64,000 nucleotides of DNA from DAOUKH01 sp965261455 (lineage in GTDB: Bacteria > Chloroflexota > Dehalococcoidia > SHYB01), in contig OZ253453.1 in the NCBI GenBank assembly GCA_965261455.1, positions 372,001-436,000 of the forward strand, written 5' to 3'. The position numbers and the translations under genes were made by a program. How positions within the stretch are numbered: the first letter of the stretch is position 1; each line of letters opens with the position of its first letter. The notes under the pieces are model-generated. The model saw only the letters and a program-made list of their open reading frames with translations. It had not been told where the DNA came from and did no database searches. This document shows positions 16,874 to 25,448 of this stretch, one piece after another.

Positions 16874-17382
16874 CAGTGGGGGCCTTCCGCCGGCGGTCCG
16901 GCGCGCTCCTCGCCGGTCTTGGGCGCAAGGAAGGCGTAGAGGAAGACGATCACGATACCGATGACGACCGAGGAGTCGGCAACGTTGAAGACCGGGTAGT
17001 GGGGGAATTCGATCATGTCGGTCACGTTGCCGTCGCGGATGCGGTCGGCGAGGTTGCTGACCGCGCCGCCGAGGATCATGCCCATGGCGGCGCTGAGGAC
17101 GTGGCTCGATCCGGCGGTCTTGCGGAAGAAGTAGAGCATGAAGGCGATGGCGACGATCGAGGCAATGATGAGGAAGAAAGTCTGCCCATCGAAGAGGCCG
17201 AAGGCGCTGCCGCTGTTCTTCACATGGGTGAAGCGCACCGGCCAATCGGGCCAGATCTCGCCGATGTCGAGCCGGGCACGGGTCACGAACTTGGTGACCT
17301 GATCGAAGACGACGATGACGGCGAAGAGGAGCGCGGCGAGGAAGAGCCTGCTCCCGCGGAAGGAGCGCGGCGGGGCGTGCAT
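16873..17382 (-). CDS. lspA: Lipoprotein signal peptidase (signal peptidase II)
   Basis: 169 residues, four membrane helices. The two catalytic aspartates are in the conserved blocks NLADRIRDGNVTDMIEF and FNVADSSVVIG, with N-terminal DQVTKF and NSGSAFGLF. It cleaves prolipoprotein signal peptides at the lipobox Cys, so it would process the lipoproteins encoded at 20-24 and 59-61 kb. The start is ATG 17380-17382. TATACT (17392-17397) lies nine bases upstream, giving a predicted leader of only a few bases. lspA followed by rluD is a conserved pair. Confidence 0.95.
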   Translation of the reverse strand: MHAPPRSFRGSRLFLAALLFAVIVVFDQVTKFVTRARLDIGEIWPDWPVRFTHVKNSGSAFGLFDGQTFFLIIASIVAIAFMLYFFRKTAGSSHVLSAAMGMILGGAVSNLADRIRDGNVTDMIEFPHYPVFNVADSSVVIGIVIVFLYAFLAPKTGEERAGPPAEGPH

Positions 17383-17419
17383 AGCGGGTCTAGTATACGC
17401 CGCCGCCCCGCTTGGGCCG

Positions 17420-18067
17420 TTACTGGGTGGGGTGGAGGACCGAGGCGAAGAACGCGCCCGCCGCCTCGGCGATCTCGTCCTCGTAGCCGCCCATGAAGTG
17501 GTCGGCGCCGGCGAGCGCGCGCAGGTGGGCCTCGCCTTCCATGCGGCCCACGACGGCGCGGACCTCGTCGGCGTGGGCGAAGGAGTCTCGGTCGCCGGCG
17601 ACGATGAGCTTGGGCTTGGCGTAGCTCAGGACCTCGGGTCGCGAGACCCCCTGCAGCGGCGGGGCCACTGCCGCGACGCCGAGCGCGTCGTCGAGGTGCG
17701 GGGCCAGAGAGAGGGCGATGTTGGCCCCGAAGGAGTAGCCGGCGATGGCGAGCCGCCCCGGGTCGATGGCCTCGTGCTCCCGCAGGGCGGCGAAGGCGGC
17801 GAGGGCGTCTTCCTGTTCGCCGATACCCTCGGAGTACGTCCCCGTGCTGCGGCCCGCGCCCCGGAAGTTGAACCGCAGCGCCGCGATGCCCCGCGCCAGC
17901 AGCCCTTGGATAATGGCGACAACGACGTTGTTGCGCATGTCGCCGCCGTACTGCGGGTGGGGATGGCAGACGGCGACGCCGGGGACGGGCGCGCCGCCGT
18001 CGGGCAGCACGAGCTCGGCTTCGAGGACGACGTCGCCGTTGGGGATGGTAAGCGGTTCAGTTTTCAT
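17420..18067 (-). CDS. Alpha/beta hydrolase (dienelactone-hydrolase-like)
   Basis: 215 residues. The fold is indicated by VAVCHPHPQYGGDMRNNVV (oxyanion side), the nucleophile elbow GYSFGA and the late His in GADHFMGGYE, with the acid in VAGDRDSF. The HPHPxxGG and RFNFRGxGxS motifs mark the YfbR/CocE-like small hydrolases. No signal peptide, so cytosolic. Substrate unknown. The start is ATG 18065-18067. It is followed by lspA after a 37-base gap and may share a transcript with the gene upstream. Confidence 0.88.
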   Translation of the reverse strand: MKTEPLTIPNGDVVLEAELVLPDGGAPVPGVAVCHPHPQYGGDMRNNVVVAIIQGLLARGIAALRFNFRGAGRSTGTYSEGIGEQEDALAAFAALREHEAIDPGRLAIAGYSFGANIALSLAPHLDDALGVAAVAPPLQGVSRPEVLSYAKPKLIVAGDRDSFAHADEVRAVVGRMEGEAHLRALAGADHFMGGYEDEIAEAAGAFFASVLHPTQ

Positions 18068-18089
18068 GGGTGGTCGCGGGGAGGCGGGT

Positions 18090-18617
18090 CTACGTCCGAG
18101 GGGCGGCGTCGGGGTTCTCGCACTGCATCTCGAAGGTGTTGCGGATGGGGCCCAGCAGCCCGATGCGGAGCCAGGCCTGATAGATGCGGTCCGTCAGCGC
18201 GTTGGCGTCGCCGGGGCGGTGCACGTCGACGACGGTGAGGCGCCATTCGGGATGGCTGCGCGCCGCCGCCTCGAAGCCCGCGAGCAGGCGCTCCCACTCG
18301 TCGACGCTGGACACCCGGAACCCGAAGTGGTCCGCGAAATCGGCGGGGCTGCGTTCCAGCGAGACGAGGGCGCGGTCGAGGTCGGGGACGCTCCGCCGCA
18401 CGCGCCTGATCACGGCGGCGATCTCGCCGGAGGCCGGGACGGGCCGGATGAAGACACCGCCCGAATCCTCGCCATCGCCGATGCGGTAGCCGATGATGTC
18501 GTCGCGCTTGACGTAACGCCGCCACGGCAGGACGGCCTCGATGCAGGCGTCGAGCGCCTCCAGGTCGTCCGGCGGCACGGCGAAGTTCATGTGGTTCACG
18601 TAGGTCGTCGATTGCAT
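18090..18617 (-). CDS. VOC-like (glyoxalase fold) protein
   Basis: 175 residues from ATG 18615-18617. The opening HMNFAVPPDDLEAL and the later FADHFGFRVSSVDEWERLLAG suggest a beta-alpha-beta-beta-beta module as in vicinal-oxygen-chelate proteins. Metal ligands are not clear, so the function is uncertain. It lies 22 bases before the hydrolase gene on the same strand. The upstream 217 bases hold a dispersed palindrome and no gene. Confidence 0.6.
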   Translation of the reverse strand: MQSTTYVNHMNFAVPPDDLEALDACIEAVLPWRRYVKRDDIIGYRIGDGEDSGGVFIRPVPASGEIAAVIRRVRRSVPDLDRALVSLERSPADFADHFGFRVSSVDEWERLLAGFEAAARSHPEWRLTVVDVHRPGDANALTDRIYQAWLRIGLLGPIRNTFEMQCENPDAAPRT

Positions 18618-18708
18618 CGTCGCCGCGCCCCCTCCCCGGCCCAAAGGCCGTTCGGTCGGCGTCAGAATAAGCAGGGGGCGGCGCGCGGTCAAACGGCAGC
18701 CCTCCGGC

Positions 18709-18733
18709 GTAGGGGCGATCCGTGAATCGCCCC
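18709..18733. repeat. Short dispersed palindrome
   Basis: AGGGGCGATCCGTGAATCGCCCC, an inverted repeat related to the one near 52002-52024. Confidence 0.6.
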
Positions 18734-18834
18734 TTTCCTCTATTACCGTTGACCGCCGATGTTTCTGAGAGTAAGGTAATCGCAAATGATGGCTATTGCA
18801 TTGCTTGACTTCTGATGCCATCGAGAGAATTCCG

Positions 18835-19056
18835 ATGACACAAATCACCGCACGCTTACCGGACGAACTTGCGATGTCGCTGGACGCGGCAGCCGTGCAG
18901 CTCAAGCGCAGCCGGGCCGACGTGGTCCGCCTGGCCCTGGAGAGATATCTGGAGGACTTCGACGACCTCTCCACGGCACTGGACCGGCTGCGGGATCCGT
19001 CGGACCCCGTTCTCGACTGGGATGAAGTCAGGCGTGAGCTACTCGGTTCGGATTAA
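18835..19056 (+). CDS. RHH-type antitoxin
   Basis: 73 residues. Ribbon-helix-helix start (TQITARLPDELAMSLD) followed by two helices and an acidic toxin-binding tail (DWDEVRRELLG). It binds DNA as a dimer and neutralises the RelE-like toxin encoded next. ATG 18835 is preceded by GAGAGA at good spacing; an in-frame upstream ATG (18796) is unlikely. It overlaps the toxin gene. Confidence 0.85.
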   Translation: MTQITARLPDELAMSLDAAAVQLKRSRADVVRLALERYLEDFDDLSTALDRLRDPSDPVLDWDEVRRELLGSD

Positions 19057-19291
19057 GGGCAGCGCGGCCAAAGAACTGGCGGGCATCCCAAAACCAGCGC
19101 GAGCCCGCATAGTCTCTGCCATCGACCGGCTCCGCGAACAGCCGTTGGCCGGCGCCCTTCTCAAGGGAGGCTTGCGCGGGCTGCGGCGTCTGCGGGTTGG
19201 CGACTACCGCATCGTATACGAAGTGCTGGACGGCGAGCTCGTCGTCCTCGTGCTGCGAGCCGCTCACCGCCGCGACGTCTACCGCGCGTGA
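19034..19291 (+). CDS. RelE/ParE-family toxin
   Basis: 85 residues from GTG 19034 (ATG 19022 would add four residues). SYSVRIKGSAAKELAGIP, then LRGLRRLRVGDYRIVYEV and a C-terminal HRRDVY give the RelE fold with its basic residues. RelE proteins cut ribosome-bound mRNA; ParE proteins poison gyrase, and the sequence favours RelE. It overlaps the antitoxin gene, antitoxin first, the usual order for this type. Confidence 0.88.
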   Translation: MSYSVRIKGSAAKELAGIPKPARARIVSAIDRLREQPLAGALLKGGLRGLRRLRVGDYRIVYEVLDGELVVLVLRAAHRRDVYRA

Positions 19292-19311
19292 CGCGCGCCG
19301 CCGCCATCTCT

Positions 19312-20337
19312 CTAAGGAATCAGCACCGCCCGCCCTGTCACCGCGCGGTCGAGGAGCATCTGGTGGACGAGGGCGGCGTCGGCGAGGGGGAAGGGCGTGA
19401 CGACCGGGGTGACGGCGCCGCTTTCGAGCATGGCGAGCGCCTCGATGAGGTCGGCCTTGTTGGCGCCGGTCATGCCCATGAGGCGGGCGTCCTTGAAGAG
19501 GAGCTCCGCGGGGTTGAGCGAGACTTCGCCGCCGCCCATCTCGCCGATGAAGACGAGCCGCCCGTATTGGCCCAGGCTCTGGAAGGCCGCGTCGAAGGCC
19601 CGCGAGCCGAGGCTATCGAGGACGACGTCGGCGCCGGCGTCGTCGGTGAGGGCGAGGACTTCCCAATGGAAGTCGAGGTCGGGGCTGACGATCACATGGT
19701 CCGCGCCGGCCTCGACGAGGGCGGCTTCTTTCGCCGGCGAGGTCGTGACGGCGAAGACGCGCGCGCCCTTGGCTTTGAGGATGCCGACGCCGTGGATGCC
19801 GACGCCTCCCCCCGCGCCGGTCACCACGGCGGTCTCCCCCGGCCGGGGCTGGGCGAGGTCGCGGATGGCCCGGAGGACGACGCCGATGGGGCAGGCGGCG
19901 ATGGCGGCCTGCTCCAGGGGGACGGAATCGGGGACGCGCGCCAGGCTCGCCCCGGCGACGGCGACGAACTCCGCGTAGCCCCCGTCGACGCCGTGGCCAA
20001 TACCGTGGCCCCGCAGACAGCGGTGCTCGCGCCCCGCGAGGCAGCGGGCGCACTCGCCGCAGCAGTTCGTCAGAATCGAGGCGACGCGGTCGCCGGGGGC
20101 GAAGTCACTGACCTCGTTGCCGGTCTCCACGACGACGCCGGCGATCTCGTGGCCGAGGACGAGGCGCTCCTTGACGCCGCGGCGCAGTTGCCCTCGCATC
20201 ACGGCGACGTCGTGATGGCACACGCCGGCGGCGGCGACCTTGACCAGCGCTTCGCGCGGGCCGGGGCGCGGGGTCTCGACCTCTTGTAGGCGAAGGCCGG
20301 CGGGCGAGCCGGGCTGCTCCAGGACGACGGCTTTCAT
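19312..20337 (-). CDS. Zinc-dependent medium-chain alcohol dehydrogenase
   Basis: 341 residues from ATG 20335-20337. Catalytic zinc site in AAGVCHHD and GHE; structural cysteines in NCCGECARCLAGREHRC; nucleotide-binding GAGGGVGIHG. The sequence is closest in type to the acryloyl-CoA-reductase/quinone-oxidoreductase-like branch, but the substrate is unknown. Two more in-frame ATGs upstream (to 20403) make the start uncertain. A TATGAT (20365-20370) fits a -10 for a start at 20337. Divergent from the cyclophilin array. Confidence 0.87.
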   Translation of the reverse strand: MKAVVLEQPGSPAGLRLQEVETPRPGPREALVKVAAAGVCHHDVAVMRGQLRRGVKERLVLGHEIAGVVVETGNEVSDFAPGDRVASILTNCCGECARCLAGREHRCLRGHGIGHGVDGGYAEFVAVAGASLARVPDSVPLEQAAIAACPIGVVLRAIRDLAQPRPGETAVVTGAGGGVGIHGVGILKAKGARVFAVTTSPAKEAALVEAGADHVIVSPDLDFHWEVLALTDDAGADVVLDSLGSRAFDAAFQSLGQYGRLVFIGEMGGGEVSLNPAELLFKDARLMGMTGANKADLIEALAMLESGAVTPVVTPFPLADAALVHQMLLDRAVTGRAVLIP

Positions 20338-20468
20338 AGCGTTAAGGGCGGGCCGGGCCATGCTATCATAGAGCGCCGCCGGCCCCTGATAGTCCGGCGC
20401 CACAACCCCAAAGAGACAGACTGCCGAGCGGGTCCGGCGCCCCGGCCGCTCTTCCGGAGGGTTCCCTG

Positions 20469-21164
20469 ATGTTCCGAGCCCGTTTCGCCGCGCTTCGTTC
20501 GAGGATGATGTTGGTGGCGGTCATGCTGCTTGCCACCGCCGCGCTCGCCGCCGCCTGTGGCAGCGATGATCCCGAGCCCACGCCGACCCCGCTCCGCCTG
20601 GAGACGCCCACCGCCGCGGCGTCCGGCGGTGCGGCGGCGGGCCCGTCGCCCACGCCGGGGTCGCAGAGCTACGACAGCGCCCCGGCGCTGGTCATCGACA
20701 CCAGTAAGGACTACTTCGCCACCTTCGTGACCAAGCGAGGCGAGTTCCGCCTGCGCCTGTTTGACGACCAGGCCCCGCGCACGGTGAATAACTTCGTCTT
20801 CCTGGCGCGCAACGGCTTCTACAACGGCGTGACGTTCCACCGGGTGATTCCGGGATTCATGGCCCAAGGCGGCGATCCCACCGGCACGGGGGGCGGTAGC
20901 CCCGGCTACAGTTTCGAGGACGAGTTCCACCCCGACTTGGTCCACAACGCCGGCGTCATCTCGATGGCGAACTCCGGCCCCGATACCAACGGCAGCCAGT
21001 TCTTCATCACGTTTGTTCCGACGCCGAACCTCGATGGTAAGCACGCGGTGTTCGGCGAAGTCGTGGAAGGGATGGACGTGGTGAACAGCATCTCGCCTCG
21101 CGACCCGGCCACGGCCATTTCCAACGGCGACGTGATCTATACGATTCTGATCGAAGAAGTGTAG
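20469..21164 (+). CDS. Peptidyl-prolyl isomerase (cyclophilin) lipoprotein, copy 1
   Basis: 231 residues. Signal peptide with lipobox LAAAC (Cys about residue 30), a short Pro/Thr linker, then a cyclophilin domain from about residue 75. FHRVIPGFMAQGGDPTGTG carries the catalytic Arg and the substrate loop, and GSQFFITF the second signature. It would catalyse proline isomerisation in proteins outside the membrane. ATG 20469 has GGAGGG upstream. The linker is much shorter than in copies 2 and 3. Confidence 0.93.
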   Translation: MFRARFAALRSRMMLVAVMLLATAALAAACGSDDPEPTPTPLRLETPTAAASGGAAAGPSPTPGSQSYDSAPALVIDTSKDYFATFVTKRGEFRLRLFDDQAPRTVNNFVFLARNGFYNGVTFHRVIPGFMAQGGDPTGTGGGSPGYSFEDEFHPDLVHNAGVISMANSGPDTNGSQFFITFVPTPNLDGKHAVFGEVVEGMDVVNSISPRDPATAISNGDVIYTILIEEV

Positions 21165-21231
21165 GGCCGGACAAGGCCCGCGTTCCGGACCGTCCCGACC
21201 CAAGGGACCTGCAGTTCTGAAGGGAGCATCT

Positions 21232-21732
21232 GTGTCTTACAGCCAACCGCCCGCCATGTCCATCGACCCGAGCAAGAGCTACGCCGCCACGTTCGAGCTG
21301 GAGAACGGCTCGTTCTGCATCGAGCTCTTCGCCGACCGCGCCCCCAAGACGGTGAACAACTTCGTCTTCCTGGCGCGTGACGGCTTCTACGACGGCGTCA
21401 CCTTCCACCGCGTGATCCCGGGCTTCATGGCCCAAGCCGGCGATCCGACGGGTTCGGGTAGCGGCGGCCCCGGCTACCGCTTCGAGGATGAGTTCCACGC
21501 CGAGCTCGTCCACGAGGCGGGCTCGCTTTCAATGGCGAACGCCGGCCCCAACACGAACGGGAGTCAGTTCTTCATCACCTTCGCGCCGACGCCGCACCTC
21601 GACGGGCGGCACGCCGTCTTCGGCAAGGTGACGGAGGGCATGGACGTGGTGAATGCCATCTCGCCGCGCGACCCAGGCTCCGCCAGCCAGCCCGGCGACA
21701 CCATCAAGACGGTCTCGATCGAGGAAGCCTAG
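21232..21732 (+). CDS. Cytosolic cyclophilin, copy 1
   Basis: 166 residues, no signal peptide. Cyclophilin signatures FHRVIPGFMAQAGDPTGSG and NGSQFFITF are complete. GTG 21232 follows GAAGGGAGC. It is separated by 67 bases from the lipoprotein gene, so the two are probably one transcript. It differs from copy 2 at only three residues. Confidence 0.93.
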   Translation: MSYSQPPAMSIDPSKSYAATFELENGSFCIELFADRAPKTVNNFVFLARDGFYDGVTFHRVIPGFMAQAGDPTGSGSGGPGYRFEDEFHAELVHEAGSLSMANAGPNTNGSQFFITFAPTPHLDGRHAVFGKVTEGMDVVNAISPRDPGSASQPGDTIKTVSIEEA

Positions 21733-21769
21733 CGCTCGCAGGGTGGCCGCGCGTCCGCGGCGGGTATCC

Positions 21770-21792
21770 CCCTAGGAGACCCTTGCCTAGGG
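21770..21792 (+). other. Hairpin between cyclophilin units
   Basis: CCCTAGG (21770-21776) pairs with CCTAGGG (21786-21792). No T-run follows, so terminator function is doubtful. A TTGACA at 21828-21833 is conserved in the next spacer but has no matching -10. Confidence 0.4.
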
Positions 21793-21867
21793 AGACTATG
21801 CCCCGTTCATGCGGGCGACGGGCTAGCTTGACAGGCACCTCTTCCCTGTACCTGTAAGGGGGCTCCG

Positions 21868-22743
21868 GTGCGCCACATCGCCCTGCCAATACTCACCGCC
21901 GCCGTCATGGTTCTAGGCGTCTCCTGTAGCAGCGCGCTGCCTACCCCTAGTCCTACTTCGACGCCGGTCCCAACCGCTACGCCAGCGCCGACACCCACGC
22001 CTACGCCGCTACCCACAGCAACCGCGACGCCGGTTCCAACCGCTACGCCGGCACCGACACCGACACCCACGCCTACGCCGCTACCCACGGCAACCGCGAC
22101 GCCGGTTCCAACCGCTACACCAGCGCCGACACCCACACCCACGCCGCTACCCACGGCAACCGCGACGCCGGTTCCAACCGCTACACCAGCGCCGACACCG
22201 ACACCCACGCCGGCCGCACTCTCGTCGCCCACGCCGGGGCCGCAGAGCTACGACAGCGCCCCGGCGCTGGTCATCGATACCAGCAAGGACTACTTCGCCA
22301 CCTTCGTAACCAAGCGCGGCGAGTTCCGCCTGCGCCTGTTCGACGACCAGGCCCCGCGCACGGTGAATAACTTCGTTTTCCTGGCGCGCAACGGCTTCTA
22401 CAACGGCGTGACGTTTCACCGTGTGCTTCCGGGATTCATGGCCCAAGGCGGCGATCCCACCGGCACGGGGGGCGGTAGCCCCGGCTACAGTTTCGAGGAC
22501 GAGTTCCACCCCGACTTGGTCCACACGGCCGGCGTCATCTCGATGGCGAACTTCGGCCCCGATAGCAACGGGAGCCAGTTCTTCATCACGTTTGTTCCGA
22601 CGTCGCACCTCGATGGTGTGCACTCGGTGTTCGGCGAAGTCGTGGAAGGGATGGACGTCGTGAACAGCATCTCGCCTCGCGACCCGGCCACGGCCATTTC
22701 CAACGGCGACGCGATCTATACGATTCTGATCGAAGAAGTGTAG
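21868..22743 (+). CDS. Cyclophilin lipoprotein with long Thr/Pro linker, copy 2
   Basis: 291 residues. Lipobox VLGVSC (Cys about residue 20), then about 100 residues of near-perfect repeats built from TPVPTATPAPTPTPTPLPTA, then the cyclophilin domain, almost the same as copy 1. Starts at GTG 21868 after GGGGGC. The linker probably holds the isomerase away from the membrane. The repeats favour slippage, and length differs between copies. Confidence 0.92.
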   Translation: MRHIALPILTAAVMVLGVSCSSALPTPSPTSTPVPTATPAPTPTPTPLPTATATPVPTATPAPTPTPTPTPLPTATATPVPTATPAPTPTPTPLPTATATPVPTATPAPTPTPTPAALSSPTPGPQSYDSAPALVIDTSKDYFATFVTKRGEFRLRLFDDQAPRTVNNFVFLARNGFYNGVTFHRVLPGFMAQGGDPTGTGGGSPGYSFEDEFHPDLVHTAGVISMANFGPDSNGSQFFITFVPTSHLDGVHSVFGEVVEGMDVVNSISPRDPATAISNGDAIYTILIEEV

Positions 22744-22810
22744 GGCCGGACAAGGCCCGCGTTCCGGACCGTCCCGACCCAAGGGACCTGCAGTTCTGAA
22801 GGGAGCATCT

Positions 22811-23311
22811 GTGTCTTACAGCCAACCGCCCGCCATGTCCATCGACCCGAGCAAGAGCTACGCCGCCACGTTCGAGCTGGAGAACGGCTCGTTCTGCATC
22901 GAGCTCTTCGCCGACCGCGCCCCCAAGACGGTGAACAACTTCGTCTTCCTGGCGCGTGACGGCTTCTACGACGGCGTCACCTTCCACCGCGTGATCCCGG
23001 GCTTCATGGCCCAAGCCGGCGATCCGACGGGCTCGGGTAGCGGCGGCCCCGGCTACCGCTTCGAGGATGAGTTCCACGCCGAGCTCGTCCACGAGACGGG
23101 CTCGCTTTCCATGGCGAACGCCGGCCCCAACACGAACGGGAGTCAGTTCTTCATCACCTTCGCGCCGACGCCGCACCTCGACGGACGGCACGCCGTCTTC
23201 GGCAAGGTGACGGAGGGCATGGACGTGGTGAACGCCATCTCGCCGCGCGACCCAGGCTCCGCCCGCCAGCCCGGCGATACCATCAAGACGATCTCGATCG
23301 AGGAAGCCTAG
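22811..23311 (+). CDS. Cytosolic cyclophilin, copy 2
   Basis: 166 residues; near-identical duplicate of the gene at 21232 (differences at the EAGSL/ETGSL, SASQ/SARQ and KTVSI/KTISI positions). Same GTG start and same upstream sequence. Full catalytic signatures are kept. Confidence 0.93.
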   Translation: MSYSQPPAMSIDPSKSYAATFELENGSFCIELFADRAPKTVNNFVFLARDGFYDGVTFHRVIPGFMAQAGDPTGSGSGGPGYRFEDEFHAELVHETGSLSMANAGPNTNGSQFFITFAPTPHLDGRHAVFGKVTEGMDVVNAISPRDPGSARQPGDTIKTISIEEA

Positions 23312-23440
23312 CGCTCGCAGGGTGCCCGCGAGTCCGCGGCGTGTATTCCCCTAAAGGCCCCTTGCGTGAGGGACCTATGCCCCGTTCATGCGGGCGACGG
23401 GCTACCTTGACAGACACCTCGTTCCTCTAAGGGGGCTCCG

Positions 23441-24250
23441 TTGCGCCACGTCGCCCTGCCAATACTCACCGCCGCCGTCATGGTTCTAGGCGTCTCCTGT
23501 AGCAGCGCGCTGCCTACCCCTAGTCCTACTGCGACGCCGGTCCCAACCGCTACGCCGGCGCCGGCACCGACGCCCACGCCTACGCCGCTACCCACGGCAA
23601 CCGCGACGCCGGTTCCAACCGCTACACCAGCGCCGACACCGACACCCACGCCACTACCCACGGCAACCGCGACGCCGGTTCCAACCGCTACACCAGCGCC
23701 GACACCGACACCCACGCCGGCCGCACTCCCGTCACCCACGCCGGGGCCGCAGAGCTACGGCAGCGCCCCGCCGCTGGTTATCGACACCAGCAAGGACTAC
23801 TTCGCCACCTTCGTGACCGAGCGCGGCGAGTTCCGGCTGCGCCTGTTCGACGACCAAGCCCCGCGCACGGTGAACAACTTCGTCTTCCTGGCGCGCAACG
23901 GCTTCTACAACGGCGTAACGTTCCATCGCGTGATTCCGGGATTCATGGTCCAGGGCGGCGATCCAACCGGCACGGGGGGCGGCGGCCCCGGCTACAGGTT
24001 CGAGGACGAGTTCCACCCCGACTTGGTCCACAAGGTCGGCGTCATCTCGATGGCGAACGCCGGCCCCGACACCAACGGGAGCCAGTTCTTCATCACGTTT
24101 GTTCCGACGCCGCACCTCGATGGTGCGCACGCGGTGTTCGGCGAAGTCGTGGAAGGGATGGACGTCGTGAACAGCATCTCGCCTCGCGACCCGGCCACGG
24201 CTATCGCCGACGGCGACGTGATCTATACGATTTTGATCGAAGAAGTGTAG
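23441..24250 (+). CDS. Cyclophilin lipoprotein with Thr/Pro linker, copy 3
   Basis: 269 residues. Same signal peptide and lipobox VLGVSC as copy 2, one linker repeat fewer, complete cyclophilin domain with FHRVIPGFMVQGGDPTGTG. The start codon is TTG where copy 2 has GTG, which should lower expression slightly. More amino-acid differences from copies 1 and 2 than those two have from each other. Confidence 0.92.
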   Translation: MRHVALPILTAAVMVLGVSCSSALPTPSPTATPVPTATPAPAPTPTPTPLPTATATPVPTATPAPTPTPTPLPTATATPVPTATPAPTPTPTPAALPSPTPGPQSYGSAPPLVIDTSKDYFATFVTERGEFRLRLFDDQAPRTVNNFVFLARNGFYNGVTFHRVIPGFMVQGGDPTGTGGGGPGYRFEDEFHPDLVHKVGVISMANAGPDTNGSQFFITFVPTPHLDGAHAVFGEVVEGMDVVNSISPRDPATAIADGDVIYTILIEEV

Positions 24251-24292
24251 GGCCCATCAAAATCCGCGTTCCGGGCCGCGCGGCCCGAGGGT

Positions 24293-24484
24293 CCGGCCCC
24301 GAACACGAACGAGAGCCAGTTCTTCATCACTTTCGCATCGCAGCCGCACCTTGACGGACGGCACGCCGTTTTCGGCAAGGCGACGGAGGGCATGGACGTG
24401 GTGAACGCCATCTCGCCGCGCAACCCAGGCTCCGCCAGCCAGCCCGGCGACACCATCAAAACGATCTCGATCGAGGAAGCCCAG
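24293..24484 (+). pseudogene. 3' remnant of a third cytosolic cyclophilin
   Basis: Begins inside the gene at GPNTN and keeps SQFFITF through IKTISIEEA, but has lost the first 100 or so residues and the ribosome site. The spacer sequence joins it directly after CCGCGTTCCGGGCC. The original TAG stop is now CAG (24482-24484), so the frame runs on to 24610. Confidence 0.9.
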
Positions 24485-24545
24485 CGCTCTCTCTTCCGGC
24501 GGGGAGGGGGCGTCCCTTCCTATAGGGGCGTCCCTAGGGGAGTCT

Positions 24546-25439
24546 TCAAATCCCGGTTGTCGTCACTATGCCGGTTCGCGGTGCTGGGGACGGCGACCAA
24601 CCGTTCGTAAGGGCCTTGTTGAGTGCCTCACGGGCCGCCACGAAATGGATTCTCCTTCTCACGATTTCTTCCAACTCGCTCCCCTCTCTGTAATTGGCGG
24701 GGGCAACGGAATGCACGCGTCCTTCCTCACGGAATCGTTCAGCGTGCTCGCGTGCCTTCTTGGTATGCGGGCGAAATACCGCAATAGAGATCCCGCCCTG
24801 ATCCTTCACCAACCTGAAGCAGGGGACATCAGTCGAACCATCACCGATGTAGATCATATTCTCGAAAGGGATGGGACGGTCCTTCATCGCGACGAACTGA
24901 TTGATCTCGCTATCGTCGCTGAGGTCATGCGCTCCCTTGTTGATCCTAAAGAGGTACTGGGTCTTGGTGGTGAAATTCACGGCCAGTGCTGGCCAGACCG
25001 CAACACCGTTCTGATCGTACAAGAACCTCGAAGCGTAGATTTCCTTGAACTTCGAGGCAATCGGCGTACCTTCGATGATCTCGGCATTGCCCGAGGACAC
25101 AATATAGTGTTCGACGTGAACACCTTCGCTTCTGCCGTAGCCGGTCATCCGGTCGAACCAGTCAAGGACTCCTTCAAATAGCTGGATAGCTTCGCCGCGT
25201 TCAACGAAGTCCTGTTGGCGGACAGGAATACTTGCCGCGTCAGCCTTTTTGAGCATGAGGTACATGTACATGAGAATAGGATCAGCTTGGCGATCCTGAG
25301 AGAGCCGCTTAGCCTCCGCCCAGAAATCCTCGGGCTTCATTCCAATGTCAGGAATGAACCCGTTCTCTTGGAGATTGCCGGGCGCCAGCGTTCCGTCAAA
25401 ATCGTAGACAAGCGCTAGTGGTATGTGCTTCCGGGACAT
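24546..25439 (-). CDS. HAD-family phosphatase
   Basis: 297 residues. Motif I is VYDFDGTLAPG (nucleophile Asp), motif II Ser in YIVSSGNAEII, and motif IV YIGDGSTDVPCF; a helical cap lies between. It hydrolyses a phosphate ester; substrate unknown. ATG 25439 has AGGAGG at ideal spacing. Base composition is more AT-rich than the core genes. It sits ten bases after the HigA-peptidase gene on the same strand, so it is probably a cargo gene of that module. Confidence 0.88.
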   Translation of the reverse strand: MSRKHIPLALVYDFDGTLAPGNLQENGFIPDIGMKPEDFWAEAKRLSQDRQADPILMYMYLMLKKADAASIPVRQQDFVERGEAIQLFEGVLDWFDRMTGYGRSEGVHVEHYIVSSGNAEIIEGTPIASKFKEIYASRFLYDQNGVAVWPALAVNFTTKTQYLFRINKGAHDLSDDSEINQFVAMKDRPIPFENMIYIGDGSTDVPCFRLVKDQGGISIAVFRPHTKKAREHAERFREEGRVHSVAPANYREGSELEEIVRRRIHFVAAREALNKALTNGWSPSPAPRTGIVTTTGI

Positions 25440-25448
25440 CAGATCCTC

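Larger units (their letters stand above)
20469..24490 (+). repeat. Tandem array of three cyclophilin gene pairs
   Basis: Units 20469-21732, 21868-23311 and 23441-24484 each consist of a lipoprotein cyclophilin followed by a cytosolic cyclophilin. The spacers are nearly identical (GGGAGCATCT before each cytosolic gene, CCCGTTCATGCGGGCGACGG between units). The third unit has an internal deletion. Confidence 0.95.

Noticed and set aside
15938..17245. 435-residue version of the pseudouridine synthase
   Set aside because: The extra N-terminus is a shadow of lspA; the ATG in TGATG at 16873 is the natural start.
21828..21833. TTGACA before cyclophilin copies 2 and 3 as a promoter
   Set aside because: No acceptable -10 at 16-18 bases; it is conserved only because the spacer is duplicated.
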